Assembly (NCBI RefSeq): GCF_041677825.1
Contig: NZ_JBAYPG010000005.1
Location: 60,130-124,129, forward strand
Direction of reading: 5' to 3'
Origin: Castellaniella sp041677825
GTDB taxonomy: Bacteria > Pseudomonadota > Gammaproteobacteria > Burkholderiales > Burkholderiaceae_B
Length of the DNA stretch: 64,000 bases
Both the position numbers and the translations under genes were made by a program. Below are positions 33,033-42,929 of this stretch, piece after piece; within the stretch, counting starts at the first letter, position 1; each line of letters starts with the position of its first letter. The notes under the pieces are model-generated. The model was given only the letters and a program-made list of their open reading frames with translations. It had not been told where the DNA came from and did no database searches.

Positions 33033-33107
33033 TCAGTCCTCACGCGGCGTGCCGGAGCGATCACTGATTTCCGGCGTGAGTTTGTGGCATGGGCCCACGG
33101 GAAGTGC

Positions 33108-33611
33108 TTAGAAGGATTTCAGTGGCAGGAACAAGCGACGGTGACCACCTGAGCCCAGCGGCGAGAAGCCGAACTGCTCATAGAAGCGCTGGGCCGGCTC
33201 GTCAAGCGCATCGACGATCATGGCATGGATGGCGATCTGGTCGCTGACTGCCAATGTGCGCTCAATGGCATTGACCAGCAGCATTCTACCCACGCCATGG
33301 CCCTGGGCCTGCCGATCGACGGCAAGCCTGCCCAGCAATGCGGCCGGGATCGGATGCCGGGGCAGCTTGCGGGCGAACTTGTCGGGCCACTGGCCCAATT
33401 CGATCGAAAGCGTGGACAGCGTGTAATAGCCCACGATCGCGAGAGGATTCGCTGCCGTCGTCGCGACAAATACGCGACTGATGCGGCGCTTCACATCCTG
33501 GCCAGCCTGCTTGTGCAGATAATCATCCAGCGCGGGCACGCCGCAGTGGAAACCCGATCGGTCGTGGCTGCCGACCAGCGCCGAGATGGACAGAGACGAA
33601 TAACCCGTCAT
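33108..33611 (-). CDS. GNAT-family toxin (TacT/AtaT-like)
   Basis: A 167-residue acetyltransferase toxin. Such toxins acetylate aminoacyl-tRNA and stop translation. The acetyl-CoA loop is in LAVDRQAQGHGVGRMLL near 95-111 and the catalytic Tyr is in QRFYEQFGFSPL. The N-terminal part FHCGVPALDDYLHKQAGQD is characteristic of the TacT group. ATG 33611 overlaps the antitoxin stop by 4 bases. The exact tRNA target cannot be read. Confidence 0.92.
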   Translation of the reverse strand: MTGYSSLSISALVGSHDRSGFHCGVPALDDYLHKQAGQDVKRRISRVFVATTAANPLAIVGYYTLSTLSIELGQWPDKFARKLPRHPIPAALLGRLAVDRQAQGHGVGRMLLVNAIERTLAVSDQIAIHAMIVDALDEPAQRFYEQFGFSPLGSGGHRRLFLPLKSF

Positions 33612-33895
33612 CCGCGGGTCACACGCTGCTCATGTTCCTTGAAGGCGGCGGCGAGCTTCTTGTTGAATCGCACCGGCTTGACCAGGGCATTGAAGAACGC
33701 CTCGGAATCCTGGCTGTTCAAGCGCATGACTTGGTGCGCATCAATGGTTTTTTCCGCATGCGCCAAGGCACTGGCCAAGATGAAGCTGCTGACCGTTTTT
33801 CCCTCAAAGCGCGCGGCACGCTCCAGCACCTGCTTGGCGCTTTCTTTTAGCCGCAGATTGATGCGTTCCTGCTTGGTATCGGTGGCTGCACTCAT
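33608..33895 (-). CDS. DUF1778 antitoxin (TacA-like, ribbon-helix-helix)
   Basis: A 95-residue antitoxin. The N-terminal ribbon-helix-helix domain reads ERINLRLKESAKQVLERAA and TVSSFILASALAHAEKTI; the C-terminal part DSEAFFNALVKPVRFNKKL binds the toxin. ATG 33895 has a GAGG site; the frame extends 13 codons upstream without similarity. It is translated just before its GNAT toxin and should repress the pair. Confidence 0.93.
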   Translation of the reverse strand: MSAATDTKQERINLRLKESAKQVLERAARFEGKTVSSFILASALAHAEKTIDAHQVMRLNSQDSEAFFNALVKPVRFNKKLAAAFKEHEQRVTRG

Positions 33896-34021
33896 GGCAA
33901 GTACCTCTACACCTGAAAATGAATAGAGAGTCATTGTACGTCAAATTGGTGCCTTTATCACACCCTGCAATCCCAGATGGTGGGTCCGTCGATGCAGCAT
34001 CCCGCACCGTCGTCATCATCC

Positions 34022-34064
34022 GAAAAAGAACAAGGGCCTACGGCATTTCTGCTGTAAGCCCTTG
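34022..34064 (-). terminator. Terminator after tRNA-Pro
   Basis: On the minus strand CAAGGGC and GCCCTTG form a stem with a 20-base loop (inner TAC/GTA pairing), followed by TTCTTTTT. It lies 8 bases after the tRNA CCA end. Confidence 0.7.
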
Positions 34065-34071
34065 ATAATGC

Positions 34072-34150
<79 letters not shown>

Positions 34151-34234
34151 AAGCAGGCATTCTAACACAGAATCCAGCGTGACGGACATCAACCAACAAC
34201 CACCCCAAACCACTGCACCACAGCAGAAAAACCC

Positions 34235-34298
34235 ACTTGAATATATTTATAAATATAATATAATTATATGTATTGAATCTGTCCCTGGAGGAGTCGCC
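34235..34298 (+). promoter_or_regulatory. AT-rich leader and strong ribosome site of the broken DUF4395 gene
   Basis: A run of A/T only (TATATTTATAAATATAATAT region, 34241-34270) stands out in this GC-rich window and could hold a promoter. It is followed by CTGGAGGAG eight bases before ATG 34299. It lies between the tRNA and the interrupted gene. Confidence 0.45.
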
Positions 34299-34727
34299 AT
34301 GTTGCGGTTTGATGTGCCACCCGTATGGTCCAACGTGACCCGGTAGGAAGCCTTCGTCACTTTCGTCGTTTCCATCGCTGCTTTGCTGGTCAGCCCCTGG
34401 CTGATGATCATATTGGCGGTTCAGGGCCTGGTGCGCGGTTTTCTGGGTCACTACAAATGCCCTTCGCACCGCCTTTGGGCCCGGATCGCAGAGAACAACA
34501 GTCTGGGTGGAAAAAAGGAAAACGCGGGCGCCAAGATGTTCGCCAATAAAATTCTGCTTTTGGCCTCTGTCGTTGCCGTCGTCACCTATTCTCTCGGGCT
34601 GGACATGTGGCCGATCCCCATCTATGCCCTGATCATATTTTCCACCCTGGAATGGGCCGCGTCTTTTTGTGCGGCCTGCTGGGCCTATGGTTTTTGGTAC
34701 AGCATATTTCCACCCAAAAGCCCTTAG
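34299..34727 (+). pseudogene. DUF4395-like membrane protein with an in-frame TAG
   Basis: From ATG 34299, behind a strong GGAGGAG site, the frame reads MLRFDVPPVWSNVTR, meets TAG at 34344-34346, then continues in the same frame with EAFVTFVVSIAALLVSPWL to 34727. The downstream 126 codons encode four hydrophobic segments and a C-terminal Cys-containing FCAACWAYGFWY. The whole resembles DUF4395 membrane proteins of unknown function. A single CAG to TAG change at codon 16 explains the break. The rest shows no further damage, so the mutation may be recent, or the codon may be read through. Confidence 0.7.
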
Positions 34728-34931
34728 GCATACACCCGCCAGGGCCTGTGGCCAATGTGCGACAGGCCCTGGGCCAGAATGGCTCAAGACGGTCAGCGCC
34801 CGGCCCTCGCGCCTTCGCAGCCGCTGCCGGTTCAGGCATATTTCAGTATGATGTCAGTCGACGCACAACGCACGACGCGCTGCTGCTGGGGCCTGTCGGC
34901 AGGCGCCCAACGATCCATCCGAAGATGACTC

Positions 34932-35921
34932 ATGCAATATCCTGACTACTACAAAGTACTCGGCGTCTCCAAAACCGCCAGTGCCGAAGACATCAAGAAG
35001 GCCTTCCGGCGCCTGGCGCGCAAGTATCATCCCGATGTCAGCAAGGAAGCCGACGCCGCGCAGCGCATGGCCGAAATCAATGAGGCCAACGAGGTCCTGT
35101 CGGATTCCGAAAAGCGCAGTGTCTACGATGCCATCGGACACCAGGCCTGGGCTCAGGGCGCGCGCAGCATGGATGATGTACGCCCACCGCCGGGCTGGAA
35201 CCAGGCCCAGGGGCGGCATCCAGGGGCTGGCTTCGATGGTTACACCGCAGGTCCGGGCCAGACAGGGGCAGAGTACAGCGAGTTCTTTGAAGAACTCTTT
35301 GGCCGGGCGGCGCGTGAAAAAGCGCGCCAGAATGCCCGGGGCGGCAGTGCATCCGGGGCCTGGCCAGGTGAAGACCAGCATGCCGAAATCACCCTCTCCC
35401 TCGAAGAGGCCTACCGTGGCTGCGAAAGGGCACTGCAACTGCAGTCGGTGAAGCTCGATGAGCAGGGCCAGATCCGGCCACAGGTGCGAACCCTCAACGT
35501 GAAGATCCCGGCCGGCGTCTCGCAGGGGCAATTGATCCGGCTCGCGGGTCAGGGCGGGCCAGGCCTTGGCGGCGGTACGCCAGGCGATCTGTTCCTGAAA
35601 GTCAGCATCCAGACCGATGAGTCTGCTCGGGTCGATGGCAGCGACGTCATCATGAAGGTCTTCGTAGCGCCCTGGGAAGCCGCCCTGGGCGGCGAGATCC
35701 ATGTCAAGACGATCGCGGGCACCCTGTCGGTCACCGTACCGGCCGGTTCGGTCGCCGGGCGCAAGCTGCGCCTGCGTGGCAAGGGCATCCCTGCAAAGAA
35801 AGCCGGCGACCTGTACCTGGAACTCGACATCGCCGTGCCCAGCGCCATCACGCCCGAGCAGAGGCAGGCCTGGCAGGCGTTGGCCAACGCCTATCCCGGC
35901 TATGAAGTGCGCCCGCGCTGA
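34932..35921 (+). CDS. cbpA: DnaJ-class co-chaperone CbpA
   Basis: A 329-residue Hsp40 of the CbpA type. The J domain at 1-70 has the HPD motif at 33-35 for stimulating DnaK ATPase. A Gly-rich linker follows to about 140, then two C-terminal substrate-binding domains (LNVKIPAGVSQGQLIRLAGQ, PWEAALGGEIHV, LRLRGKGIP). There are no zinc-finger cysteines, which separates CbpA from DnaJ. The next gene, cbpM, encodes its modulator. The 204 bases before it hold no gene that I can see. Confidence 0.95.
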   Translation: MQYPDYYKVLGVSKTASAEDIKKAFRRLARKYHPDVSKEADAAQRMAEINEANEVLSDSEKRSVYDAIGHQAWAQGARSMDDVRPPPGWNQAQGRHPGAGFDGYTAGPGQTGAEYSEFFEELFGRAAREKARQNARGGSASGAWPGEDQHAEITLSLEEAYRGCERALQLQSVKLDEQGQIRPQVRTLNVKIPAGVSQGQLIRLAGQGGPGLGGGTPGDLFLKVSIQTDESARVDGSDVIMKVFVAPWEAALGGEIHVKTIAGTLSVTVPAGSVAGRKLRLRGKGIPAKKAGDLYLELDIAVPSAITPEQRQAWQALANAYPGYEVRPR

Positions 35922-35937
35922 CACCAGAGGACACATC

Positions 35938-36252
35938 ATGGAAAAACGAGATTTCGATACCTTTCCGGCCGATCTGGGCTGGGGCCCCGATGAGTGGATC
36001 CCGCTCGAAGACATGGCTCGTGCATGCCGGCTGGACACGCACTGGCTCATCGAGCGCATCGAAGAAGAGGTCCTGCACGCGACCCGGCGCGATGGCCGCT
36101 ATTATCTGACCTGCGCGACCATCTGGCGCGCGCAGAAAATCGAGCGTCTCGAACGACAGTTCGATGCCGATCCCCAGCTCGCCGCCCTGATGACCGACCT
36201 CTTGGAAGAAGTCCGTTCATTGCGCCAGCAGCTGAAGCTTGCGCGACGCTAG
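35938..36252 (+). CDS. cbpM: CbpA modulator CbpM (MerR-like)
   Basis: A 104-residue CbpM-family protein that binds the CbpA J domain and blocks its work with DnaK. It has a winged-helix part (WIPLEDMARACRLDTHWLIERI) and a C-terminal coiled helix (IERLERQFDADPQLAALMTDL). ATG 35938 follows AGAGGA, 16 bases after cbpA, so the pair is an operon. A 50-bp tandem repeat follows. Confidence 0.9.
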   Translation: MEKRDFDTFPADLGWGPDEWIPLEDMARACRLDTHWLIERIEEEVLHATRRDGRYYLTCATIWRAQKIERLERQFDADPQLAALMTDLLEEVRSLRQQLKLARR

Positions 36253-36290
36253 GCGCCCGCGACCCCATCCAGGTACCTGATACGCCACAT

Positions 36291-36433
36291 CAGGCACCCG
36301 GTACGCTGCGCACAGGGTCAGGCGCCATTACAGATCTTGTCAGGCACCCGGTAGGCTGCGCATCGGGCCAGGCGCCATTACCGATCTTGTCAGGCACCCG
36401 GTACCGTCGCGCACCAGGCCAGGCGCCGTTACA
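36291..36433. repeat. 50-bp tandem repeat, nearly three copies
   Basis: Units begin at 36291, 36341 and 36391 with CAGGCACCCGGTA and contain CAGGCGCCATTAC near the end. The third is shorter and its CGCCGTTAC runs through the sufT stop codon (36431-36429), so the array borders or includes the sufT 3' end. It lies between two convergent genes. Confidence 0.9.
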
Positions 36434-36986
36434 GCAGGCCCAGCTGCAGGCGGGCGGGCTCGCTGATCATTTCCCGGCTCCAGGGGGGATCCCAGACCAG
36501 ATCCACCATGGCCTCATCCACGCCTTCGATATTCAGCAGCTTGTTGCGGGCCTCATCGGCAATCATCGTACCCATGCCGCAGCCTGCTGCCGTGAGCGTC
36601 ATCTTGACCTCGATTCGATAGCGCTCGGGGGCATTCGCGGGCACGACATTGCACTCGTACACCAGCCCGAGATTGACGATATCCACGGGGATTTCAGGGT
36701 CGTAGCAGGTGGACAGCATGGTCCATGCGGCCTCTTCGACCACCTCGGCCGTAATGGGCCCTTCGTGCACGTGCTTTTCGTCTTCGGTGATCTCGAAGCC
36801 CAGCGCATCGCCATCCTTGCCTTCGATGCGATACAGATTGCCCTCGACCATGACGGTGTAGGTCCCACCCAGTTGCTGGGTGATGGTGGCCTCGCATCCG
36901 GCTTCAATGGTGACCGGAGAACCATAGGGTACAGTGACGGCCGGGCAGTCCCGGCTGACAATGACTTCCTGACGATTGAAACTCAT
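36429..36986 (-). CDS. sufT: Fe-S assembly protein SufT (DUF59/MIP18)
   Basis: A 185-residue SufT with a C-terminal DUF59 domain (STCYDPEIPVDIVNLGLVYE near 92-111, and LTAAGCGMGTMIADEAR with the conserved Cys) and the SufT N-terminal beta part (GSPVTIEAGCEATITQQLGG). It helps mature Fe-S proteins, for example lipoyl synthase and aconitase in other bacteria. It is the last gene of the suf operon, 24 bases after sufU. Confidence 0.94.
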   Translation of the reverse strand: MSFNRQEVIVSRDCPAVTVPYGSPVTIEAGCEATITQQLGGTYTVMVEGNLYRIEGKDGDALGFEITEDEKHVHEGPITAEVVEEAAWTMLSTCYDPEIPVDIVNLGLVYECNVVPANAPERYRIEVKMTLTAAGCGMGTMIADEARNKLLNIEGVDEAMVDLVWDPPWSREMISEPARLQLGLL

Positions 36987-37010
36987 TCTGTTACCTCTGC
37001 TTCATCGTAT

Positions 37011-37463
37011 TCATTCTGTGATGGCGACGTCCCGGGCTTCGGTGATGGCGTTGTGCAGGGTATGCCAGGCCAGCGTCGCACACTTGACACGCGCGGGGAA
37101 CTCCCGCACCCCCGACAGCACCTCGAGCTTGCCCAGATCACAATCGGGATGCGCCTCGGTGAGCATCTGATGGATGCTGCGAAAGAGGCGCTCGACATCT
37201 GCCACGGATTGGCCCCGTACGGCCTCGGTCATGAGTGAAGCCGACGCGGTCGAAATGGCGCAGCCGTGGCCCACGAAACTGACCTCCTGCACCACGCCAT
37301 CCGCCACCTTTGCGTATACGGTGAGTTGATCGCCGCACAGGGGATTGTGACCATCGGCCTGGTGCGAAGCATCCGGCATGGCATGAAAATTGCGCGGACT
37401 GCGATTGTGATCGAAAATCACTTCCTGGTAGAGTTCACGCAGCCCATCATCGGTATCGCGCAT
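37011..37463 (-). CDS. sufU: Zinc-dependent sulfurtransferase/scaffold SufU
   Basis: A 150-residue SufU that accepts sulfur from SufS. Cys43 (NPLCGDQ) with Asp45, Cys68 (GHGCAIS) and Cys128 (PARVKCATLAW) are the zinc/sulfur ligands. The EFPARVKCATLAW signature and the absence of the LPPVK chaperone motif mark it as SufU rather than IscU. The gene is 3 bases after sufS, so the two are partners. Confidence 0.94.
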   Translation of the reverse strand: MRDTDDGLRELYQEVIFDHNRSPRNFHAMPDASHQADGHNPLCGDQLTVYAKVADGVVQEVSFVGHGCAISTASASLMTEAVRGQSVADVERLFRSIHQMLTEAHPDCDLGKLEVLSGVREFPARVKCATLAWHTLHNAITEARDVAITE

Positions 37464-37466
37464 CCG

Positions 37467-38735
37467 TCAGACTCCAAACAGCTTCTGGGCCTTGCGTACA
37501 CCAGCCACCAGTGCATCGATGTCGGCTCGCGTGTTGTACAGGGCGAACGAGGCCCGCGCCGTGCCGGGGATACCCAGCCGGGTCATCAGGGGCATGGCAC
37601 AGTGATGGCCCGCGCGGATGGCCACGCCTTCGGTATCCAGAATCGTGCCCAGGTCATGCGGGTGAATGCCATCGACCAGAAACGACAGCACTCCGGTCTT
37701 GTGCCGGGCGGTGCCGACCAGCCGCACCCCGGGCAGTTCACAAAGGCGTTCGGTGGCTTCGGCCAGCAAGGCCGATTCGTGCCTGGCAATGACCGGCAGG
37801 CCGATGCCGCGCACATATTCGATCGCTGCACCCAGGGCTGTGGCGCCGGCAATGTTGGGCGTCCCGGCCTCGAAGCGCTGCGGGCCCTCGGCCCAGGTGC
37901 TGCCTGCGAACGAGACGGTGTGGATCATGTCCCCGCCGCCCTGCCAGGGCGGCAAGCCCTGCAGGATGCTCGCACGCACATACAGCGCGCCAATGCCCGT
38001 GGGGCCATAGATCTTGTGCCCCGAAAACGCGTAGAAGTCACAGCCCAGTGCCTGCACATCGACTGTATCGTGCGCGACGGCCTGGGCGCCGTCTACCAGG
38101 ACCAGCGCCCCCGCCTCGTGGGCCAGTTGGATCAGTTCGGCCACCGGATTCACGGTGCCCAGTGCGTTCGATACGTGCGCGATCGCCACCAGCCGGGTGC
38201 GTGGACCGAGACAGGCCCGGAAGTCATCCAGGTCGAGTTCGCCGGCGTCGGTGATGCGCGCATGGCGCAGGATTGCGCCTGTGCGCGCACACAGCAACTG
38301 CCAGGGCACGATATTGGAATGGTGTTCCATTTCGGTGACCAGGATCTCGTCGCCTGGCCCGAGCGTCTGCCCCCAGGTCTGGGCCACCAGGTTGATGGCT
38401 TCCGTTGTGCCACGCACGAAAATCACGTCGTCGCTGTCGGGCGCATTCAGCAACCCGGCCACGCGGCTGCGTGCCTGTTCGTACAGATCCGTGGCATGTT
38501 GCGACAGCCAGTGCACACCGCGGTGGATGTTGGCGTTGGACTGCTCGTAGAAGTCAGCCAGCGCCTGAATCACCGCCTGCGGCTTCTGCGTGGTGGCCCC
38601 ATTGTCGAGATACGCCAGGCGTCGATTGCGCACTGGCCGCGCAAGAATGGGAAAATCAGCCACCCACGCCGGCTCTGCCACGACGGGCAGATCGAGAGGC
38701 GCTGGTCGCACTGCCGCAGTCAGGGGCGCGTTCAT
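37467..38735 (-). CDS. sufS: Cysteine desulfurase SufS
   Basis: A 422-residue group II cysteine desulfurase. It takes sulfur from cysteine with PLP. Lys241 in FSGHKIYGPTG binds PLP, the active-site Cys379 is in RAGHHCAMPL, and DGAQAVAH and NIHRGVH flank the cofactor site. The N-terminus is about 25 residues longer than the Bacillus protein. ATG 38735 overlaps the sufD stop as ATGA. Confidence 0.96.
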   Translation of the reverse strand: MNAPLTAAVRPAPLDLPVVAEPAWVADFPILARPVRNRRLAYLDNGATTQKPQAVIQALADFYEQSNANIHRGVHWLSQHATDLYEQARSRVAGLLNAPDSDDVIFVRGTTEAINLVAQTWGQTLGPGDEILVTEMEHHSNIVPWQLLCARTGAILRHARITDAGELDLDDFRACLGPRTRLVAIAHVSNALGTVNPVAELIQLAHEAGALVLVDGAQAVAHDTVDVQALGCDFYAFSGHKIYGPTGIGALYVRASILQGLPPWQGGGDMIHTVSFAGSTWAEGPQRFEAGTPNIAGATALGAAIEYVRGIGLPVIARHESALLAEATERLCELPGVRLVGTARHKTGVLSFLVDGIHPHDLGTILDTEGVAIRAGHHCAMPLMTRLGIPGTARASFALYNTRADIDALVAGVRKAQKLFGV

Positions 38736-40039
38736 GCAGCCTCCGGGAGATCGCTGCCCGGCAGCAGGCGCCGGACGGCCTGTTCGACGTGGCGCCGCAG
38801 GGGTTCATCGGGTATGCGCGCCACGCTGCGCGCTGCAAAGGCATAGATGAGGATATCGCGTGCGCGGGCTTCTTCGATACCGCGGGTGCGCAGGTAGAAG
38901 AGGCTGTCGGCATCGATCTGGCCCACGGTGGCACCATGGGCGCATTTGACATCGTCGGCATAGATTTCGAGTTCGGGCCGGGCGTCTGATCTGGCCACCC
39001 GCGACAACAGCAGACTGTCATTGCGCTGGATGGCATCCGTGCCATCCGCCCCTTCAGCCACCAGAATGCGGCCCGTGAAAACGCCATGGGCAGCGTCTGC
39101 CATGATGCCCCGGTAGAGTTCGTGACTGACGCAGTTGGGTTTGAGATGCCCGATCAGGGTATGGTGATCCACGTGGCGACGCTGGTCGACATAGTACAGG
39201 CCATTGAGCAGGGTCTCGCAGCGCTCGTCCTGGAAATGGGTGGCGATATCGTGGCGCGCCAGGCGGGCCCCCAAGGACACCGAGTGCGATGCAAAATACG
39301 AATGTCGGGCCTGTGATGCTTCGATTTCGCCCAGATGCCAGGCCTGATGTGACTCTTGCTGCAGCTTCAGATGGGTGACCCGGGCATCCTGATCCAATTG
39401 CAGGCGCGTGACGGCATGGCGGAAATTGCCCGCCTCGGGCAGGCCAATGTAATGCTCGATCACCGTGGCCTGCGCACCGGCCTCGGCCCGGATCAGGTGG
39501 CGCAGGAAATGCGCCGCCGTGGGCTCGGACACCGCGCAGATCACATGAATGGGCTGCTCGAGCACGACCCCGCGGCCGATGCTCAGATAGGCGCCATCAC
39601 TGGCCAGTGCCAGATTCAGGGCACTGGTGCTGTGGCCCTCATCGGCCTGGCCGTATAGTGGACGCATGGCATCGGCATGCTGCGCCCACGCCTCGGAGCA
39701 CGCCTGCGCGACGACGCCGCCTGGCAAGCCGTCGAGCCGCGACAGGGCCGCATCGAACGTGCCATCGACGAAAACCAGCCAGTGGCCCTCATGCGCCGCC
39801 ACCACAGCGCGCACCTGATCGGCCACCCCCTGCCCGCCACCGTCTTCGAAACGCGCCGCAGCCAGCGGGGCCAGCGAGGTGTGGTGCCAGGCTTCCTGGC
39901 GCGGTGTCGGCCAGCCCTCGGACATGAAACGATCCAGCGCCTGCCGGCGCAGGGCATCGAGCCAGGGCCACTGCGCGCCCGGCAGCGCCGCGGCGCGCCG
40001 GCCAAAGGTATCGGCCCAGGCCTGCAGATTGACGCTCAT
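38732..40039 (-). CDS. sufD: Fe-S scaffold component SufD
   Basis: A 435-residue SufD that forms the SufBC2D complex. The C-terminal beta-helix core has DERCETLLNGLYYVDQRRHVD, YRGIMADAAHGVFTGRI and the conserved CAHGATVGQID with Cys and His near 375. The N-terminal region (EAWHHTSLAPLAA) is the usual SufD helical part. It overlaps both sufC (ATGA) and sufS (ATGA). Its length is typical. Confidence 0.95.
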   Translation of the reverse strand: MSVNLQAWADTFGRRAAALPGAQWPWLDALRRQALDRFMSEGWPTPRQEAWHHTSLAPLAAARFEDGGGQGVADQVRAVVAAHEGHWLVFVDGTFDAALSRLDGLPGGVVAQACSEAWAQHADAMRPLYGQADEGHSTSALNLALASDGAYLSIGRGVVLEQPIHVICAVSEPTAAHFLRHLIRAEAGAQATVIEHYIGLPEAGNFRHAVTRLQLDQDARVTHLKLQQESHQAWHLGEIEASQARHSYFASHSVSLGARLARHDIATHFQDERCETLLNGLYYVDQRRHVDHHTLIGHLKPNCVSHELYRGIMADAAHGVFTGRILVAEGADGTDAIQRNDSLLLSRVARSDARPELEIYADDVKCAHGATVGQIDADSLFYLRTRGIEEARARDILIYAFAARSVARIPDEPLRRHVEQAVRRLLPGSDLPEAA

Positions 40040-40875
40040 GCCACTGCCCCGCGCCCGGCGGGCCGCACGCCTATGCCTTTGCCATCATCTGGTCTGGCCG
40101 CAGCACCCCGACGGACAGCCGACGGTGTGGCCTGCACGCCATCGATCCAGCCATAGCCCTTGGCTTCGAGTTCCCTGGCAAGCTCGTGCCCACCGGAGCG
40201 CACGATCCGGCCATGGGCGAGCACGTGGACGTGATCCGGCACGATGTAATCCAGCAGGCGCTGGTAGTGCGTGATCACGATCATCGCGCGCTCGGGCGAG
40301 CGCAGGCGGTTGACCCCATCGGCCACCGTTTTCATGGCATCGATGTCAAGCCCCGAGTCGGTTTCATCGAGAATCGCCAGCCTGGGTTCGAGCAAGGCCA
40401 TCTGCAGGATCTCATTGCGTTTTTTCTCGCCGCCGGAGAACCCTTCGTTGACTGAACGGTACAGGAATTCATCACGCATCCCGACCAGTTTCATCTCGGC
40501 CTTGGCCTTCTTGACGAAGTCCATGGCATCGAGATCGGGCAGACCGCGCTCGCGCCGTGTTGCGTTGACCGCCGCGCGCATGAAGTACGCGTTGGACACC
40601 CCGGGAATTTCAATGGGGTACTGGAAAGCGAGAAAAATGCCGGCGCGGGCCCGCTCTTCGACGCTGAGCTCGAGCAGATCCTGGCCAAGGAACTGGACCG
40701 TGCCTTCGGTCGCCACGTAATTTTCACGCCCGGTCAGCACCTGGGCCAACGTGCTCTTGCCCGCCCCGTTGGGGCCCATGATGGCGTGCACTTCGCCCGG
40801 CTTGACCTGAAGGGAAAGGCCCTTGAGGATTTCCTTGCCTTCGATCGAGGCGTGCAGATTGTTGATATTCAGCAT
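40036..40875 (-). CDS. sufC: Fe-S assembly ATPase SufC
   Basis: A 279-residue ABC-type ATPase of the SufBCD scaffold. Walker A GPNGAGKST is at 34-42, the signature EGFSGGEKKR near 145, and the family-specific Walker B LAILDETDSGLDIDAMK. ATG 40875 follows AAGGAG; the frame continues 15 codons upstream but is unlike SufC. The C-terminal 30 residues after GYGWIDG are a basic, Gly/Ala/Arg-rich extension that most SufC proteins lack. It overlaps sufD by 4 bases. Confidence 0.96.
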   Translation of the reverse strand: MLNINNLHASIEGKEILKGLSLQVKPGEVHAIMGPNGAGKSTLAQVLTGRENYVATEGTVQFLGQDLLELSVEERARAGIFLAFQYPIEIPGVSNAYFMRAAVNATRRERGLPDLDAMDFVKKAKAEMKLVGMRDEFLYRSVNEGFSGGEKKRNEILQMALLEPRLAILDETDSGLDIDAMKTVADGVNRLRSPERAMIVITHYQRLLDYIVPDHVHVLAHGRIVRSGGHELARELEAKGYGWIDGVQATPSAVRRGAAARPDDGKGIGVRPAGRGAVA

Positions 40876-40888
40876 ATTCGAGTGCTCC

Positions 40889-42337
<1,449 letters not shown>

Positions 42338-42341
42338 TGAA

Positions 42342-42866
42342 TCAGGCTCCAGTTCGGAATGGAAGGGGCTGCGCGGGCGCGTCGACGGATAGGCCGGACG
42401 CTGTACGGGCCAGTACTGCGGGGCGCATGCCGTCACGCATGACATCGGGTACGGGCGCCAGCGCCTCGGGCAGCATGTCGGCCAGGGTCGTGGATTCGAG
42501 GGTCCGGCGCACGATGCGGTTGATACGCATCCAGTGCGGGCGGATGTGGCACGCATCTTCGACAGCGCAGATACCCGGCATGGCGGTGCATTCGGTGAGG
42601 CCAAACGGCTGATCTTCGAGGGCATCGATGATTTGCGCCACATTGATCTGCCGCGCATCACGCTGCAGGCGATAGCCGCCCTGGGCGCCCCGCTGGCTGA
42701 TGACCAGATCGTGCTGCGCGAGCAACTTGAGCACCTTGCTGACGACCGGCTGGCCCAGCCCGAGTGTGGCCGCAAGTTCGGTGGCGCTGCAGAATTCTGC
42801 CGGACGCACGGCCAGGTGCGTGAGCACCAGGATACCGTAATCGACGATCTTGCTGATCCGCAACAT
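42342..42866 (-). CDS. Rrf2-family regulator of the suf operon
   Basis: A 174-residue Rrf2/IscR-type winged-helix regulator of the SUF-linked subgroup. The DNA-binding part reads SATELAATLGLGQPVVSKVL and ISQRGAQGGYRLQRDARQI. Three Cys in the ECTAMPGICAVEDACHIRP stretch (about 92-106) are the likely cluster ligands, so it should sense Fe-S status. It leads the sufBCDSUT operon, and two palindromes lie directly upstream of its start. Confidence 0.93.
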   Translation of the reverse strand: MLRISKIVDYGILVLTHLAVRPAEFCSATELAATLGLGQPVVSKVLKLLAQHDLVISQRGAQGGYRLQRDARQINVAQIIDALEDQPFGLTECTAMPGICAVEDACHIRPHWMRINRIVRRTLESTTLADMLPEALAPVPDVMRDGMRPAVLARTASGLSVDAPAQPLPFRTGA

Positions 42867-42885
42867 TCAGCTGCCCTGCGATGGT

Positions 42886-42921
42886 GATTTTCAGGAAAAT
42901 CAAATAGTACCACTTTGGTAC
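42886..42921 (-). promoter_or_regulatory. Two palindromes in the suf promoter region
   Basis: GATTTTC-AG-GAAAATC (42886-42901) and GTACCA-CTT-TGGTAC (42907-42921) are perfect inverted repeats in the 63-base gap before the Rrf2 gene. The second is placed to overlap a promoter (TACTAT at 42904-42909 on the minus strand as a -10 candidate). They are likely binding sites for the Rrf2 regulator, or for it and a second factor. Confidence 0.6.
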
Positions 42922-42929
42922 GGTATGGA

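Noticed and set aside
36291..36433. Possible CRISPR array or attachment repeats
   Set aside because: The 50-bp units are directly adjacent without spacers, and no integrase is near.
37266..38846. 526-codon plus-strand frame opposite sufS and sufU
   Set aside because: Antisense of desulfurase and SufU; no independent support.
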